DNA from: Nostoc sp. LEGE 06077 | GTDB taxonomy: Bacteria; Cyanobacteriota; Cyanobacteriia; Cyanobacteriales; Nostocaceae | Assembly: GCF_015207705.1 (NCBI RefSeq) | Contig: NZ_JADEWI010000007.1 | Span: 1-64,000, forward strand | Length of the DNA: 64,000 nt | Reading direction: 5' to 3' | Part shown: one piece after another, positions 63,064 through 64,000 of the stretch | Numbering within the stretch: the first letter of the stretch is position 1 | Layout of the letters: every line of letters begins with the position of its first letter | The notes under the pieces: model-generated | Databases searched by the model: none | What the model saw: the letters and a program-made list of their open reading frames with translations, nothing else | What the model was told of the DNA's origin: nothing | Translations under genes and position numbers: made by a program

Positions 63064-63089
63064 ACAATAGTATTGATTGTGGCGATCGC
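63054..63089 (+). repeat. Direct repeat, right copy
   Basis: Overlaps the last codons and stop of the Uma2 gene (ATCTATGTAAACA at its start) and ends GTGGCGATCGC; 36 bp. Matches 62408-62444. Confidence 0.85.
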
Positions 63090-63187
63090 TATTAATCTTC
63101 AGTAAGATAGTGCCAAAATTTTACAATACCTCTGTCGCAAAAATACGGTATCTGTGATGCTGGCACAAAAATCTCTGGAGAAGAAAA

Positions 63188-64000
63188 ATGTATAAGCGAC
63201 AACATAGAACAGGTAAAGCATCGGCAAATCAATCTGACAAACCAGTAAATCAATTTGCGCCTCGTCCGTTTGTTGTCCCAACTGAAGCTGAAGATACCAC
63301 CCAAACACCCGATTTACAGGCTCAACAAGTCAGAAATAATACATTACTCCCTAGTCACAATTTCGCCAACATTCCAATTTTTCCTCCTGGTTATCAACCA
63401 CCGCCGCCACCACGAATTCAGATGAAACTTGCTATTGGTGAACCAGGAGATGAATATGAGCAAGAAACTAACGCTGTAGTCAAAGCTATACAGCGAGTTC
63501 ACTCACCTATTATTGGAAATATTCAGCATAGCCAAACTCAAATTCTCAACCGAGATATCGATCCTTCCCAAGTCAAAAATGGGACAACGCCAATTAATCC
63601 CCAAGATATTAATTTAGAGAAAATTGGACATGGCTTAATTTATGATGACGTTTTAACAGATCAAGATAAAGAATGGTTGAGAGAGCAAGGATTTAAAGAA
63701 CAATGGTTTCCTGATGGCAATGTTGTTAATGCTGGTAGTGGTTTGAATTATGGATTATTATTACCGACAGAAGCAGGAGTAACAGCCGGAAAACATCCTG
63801 TGTTGGCATTTCGTGGAACCAGTGATTTAGCAACAGCATGGCAAGATTTAGATATTAACTCTCCTGGACATGGTGGTATTCAAAATCTGCTCAAAGAAGT
63901 CCCTACTGGCTACATCGGTAATATTGTTTCCCAATCAGGCAAAATAGATGTTACAGGTCACAGTTTAGGCGGTGCATTAGCTCAACATTTTGTTGGTACT
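63188..64000 (+). CDS. Putative CIS effector with lipase domain, 3' end outside window
   Basis: The first 271 codons are present, from ATG 63188 with GGAG 8 nt upstream. Residues 1-95 resemble the start of the DUF4157 protein at 60793: 'NQFAPRPFVV', 'TPDLQAQQ', then 'RIQMKLAIGEPGDEYEQE' from residue 76. But the rest of DUF4157, including HExxH, is missing. Instead a class 3 lipase-like alpha/beta hydrolase follows, with 'PVLAFRGTSD' (oxyanion strand) and the nucleophile motif 'VTGHSLGGALAQHF' near residue 257. It is probably a phospholipase or lipase toxin carried by the injection system. Confidence 0.85.
   Translation, partial: MYKRQHRTGKASANQSDKPVNQFAPRPFVVPTEAEDTTQTPDLQAQQVRNNTLLPSHNFANIPIFPPGYQPPPPPRIQMKLAIGEPGDEYEQETNAVVKAIQRVHSPIIGNIQHSQTQILNRDIDPSQVKNGTTPINPQDINLEKIGHGLIYDDVLTDQDKEWLREQGFKEQWFPDGNVVNAGSGLNYGLLLPTEAGVTAGKHPVLAFRGTSDLATAWQDLDINSPGHGGIQNLLKEVPTGYIGNIVSQSGKIDVTGHSLGGALAQHFVGT

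Overview
The window is chromosomal DNA from a filamentous, probably heterocyst-forming (Nostoc/Anabaena-type) cyanobacterium. The reasons are: psaC of photosystem I, an orange carotenoid protein with its fluorescence recovery protein, a bilin-binding phytochrome, a bacterial-type sucrose-phosphate synthase, many copies of the HIP1 palindrome GCGATCGC, heptanucleotide tandem repeats (STRRs), and a five-gene chemotaxis-type operon in the order of the Nostoc hormogonium motility (hmp) locus.

Layout. 1-6.8 kb: the end of a HEAT-repeat gene built from almost identical 93-bp units, then glmS, psaC, a tRNA-dihydrouridine synthase, a small MITE-like element and an Old Yellow Enzyme. 7.2-15.3 kb: a two-component pair, a small heat-shock protein and a 1,518-residue hybrid kinase that overlaps a small upstream gene. 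15.3-24.6 kb: sucrose-phosphate synthase, murF, a membrane GGDEF/EAL protein and a TPR protein. 24.7-31.2 kb: a light-response block (frp, ocp, a REC-GAF-kinase, an Rcp1-type regulator, a phytochrome). 31.6-39.8 kb: a secreted Cys-rich protein, a 2OG-Fe oxygenase divergent from an MFS exporter, two glycosyltransferases, a Kir-type potassium channel and a small cyanobacterial protein. 40.5-47.9 kb: the hmp-like operon (PatA-like regulator, CheY, CheW, MCP, hybrid CheA). 48.6-49.8 kb: no genes, but a tandem array of about 103-bp units on the minus strand, each ending in an intrinsic-terminator hairpin.

49.9-64 kb holds part of a contractile injection system (CIS, phage-tail-like). On the minus strand: a DUF4255/Pvc16-type protein, sheath, three tube-type paralogues, two small paralogous chaperone-like proteins, and a DUF6760-like reading frame that lacks any usual start codon. 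The last two frames are joined by what looks like a -1 programmed frameshift signal (GGGGG run, 8-nt spacer, strong hairpin). Divergently on the plus strand: a histidine kinase and a NarL-type regulator, a second DUF4255 protein, a two-domain AAA+ ATPase, a DUF4157 putative effector, a Uma2 nuclease-fold gene flanked by direct repeats, and the first 271 codons of a putative lipase effector. The two effectors share an N-terminal module, which suggests a common loading tag with swappable C-terminal activities. Baseplate, spike and tape-measure genes are not in the window and may lie beyond its right end.

The most unusual items are the candidate frameshift signal, the constant-length hairpin-terminated array, the shared effector N-terminus, and intergenic-type repeats that have become coding sequence in the CIS ATPase and the large hybrid kinase. 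All functions are read from sequence motifs and remembered family features; no database search was run.
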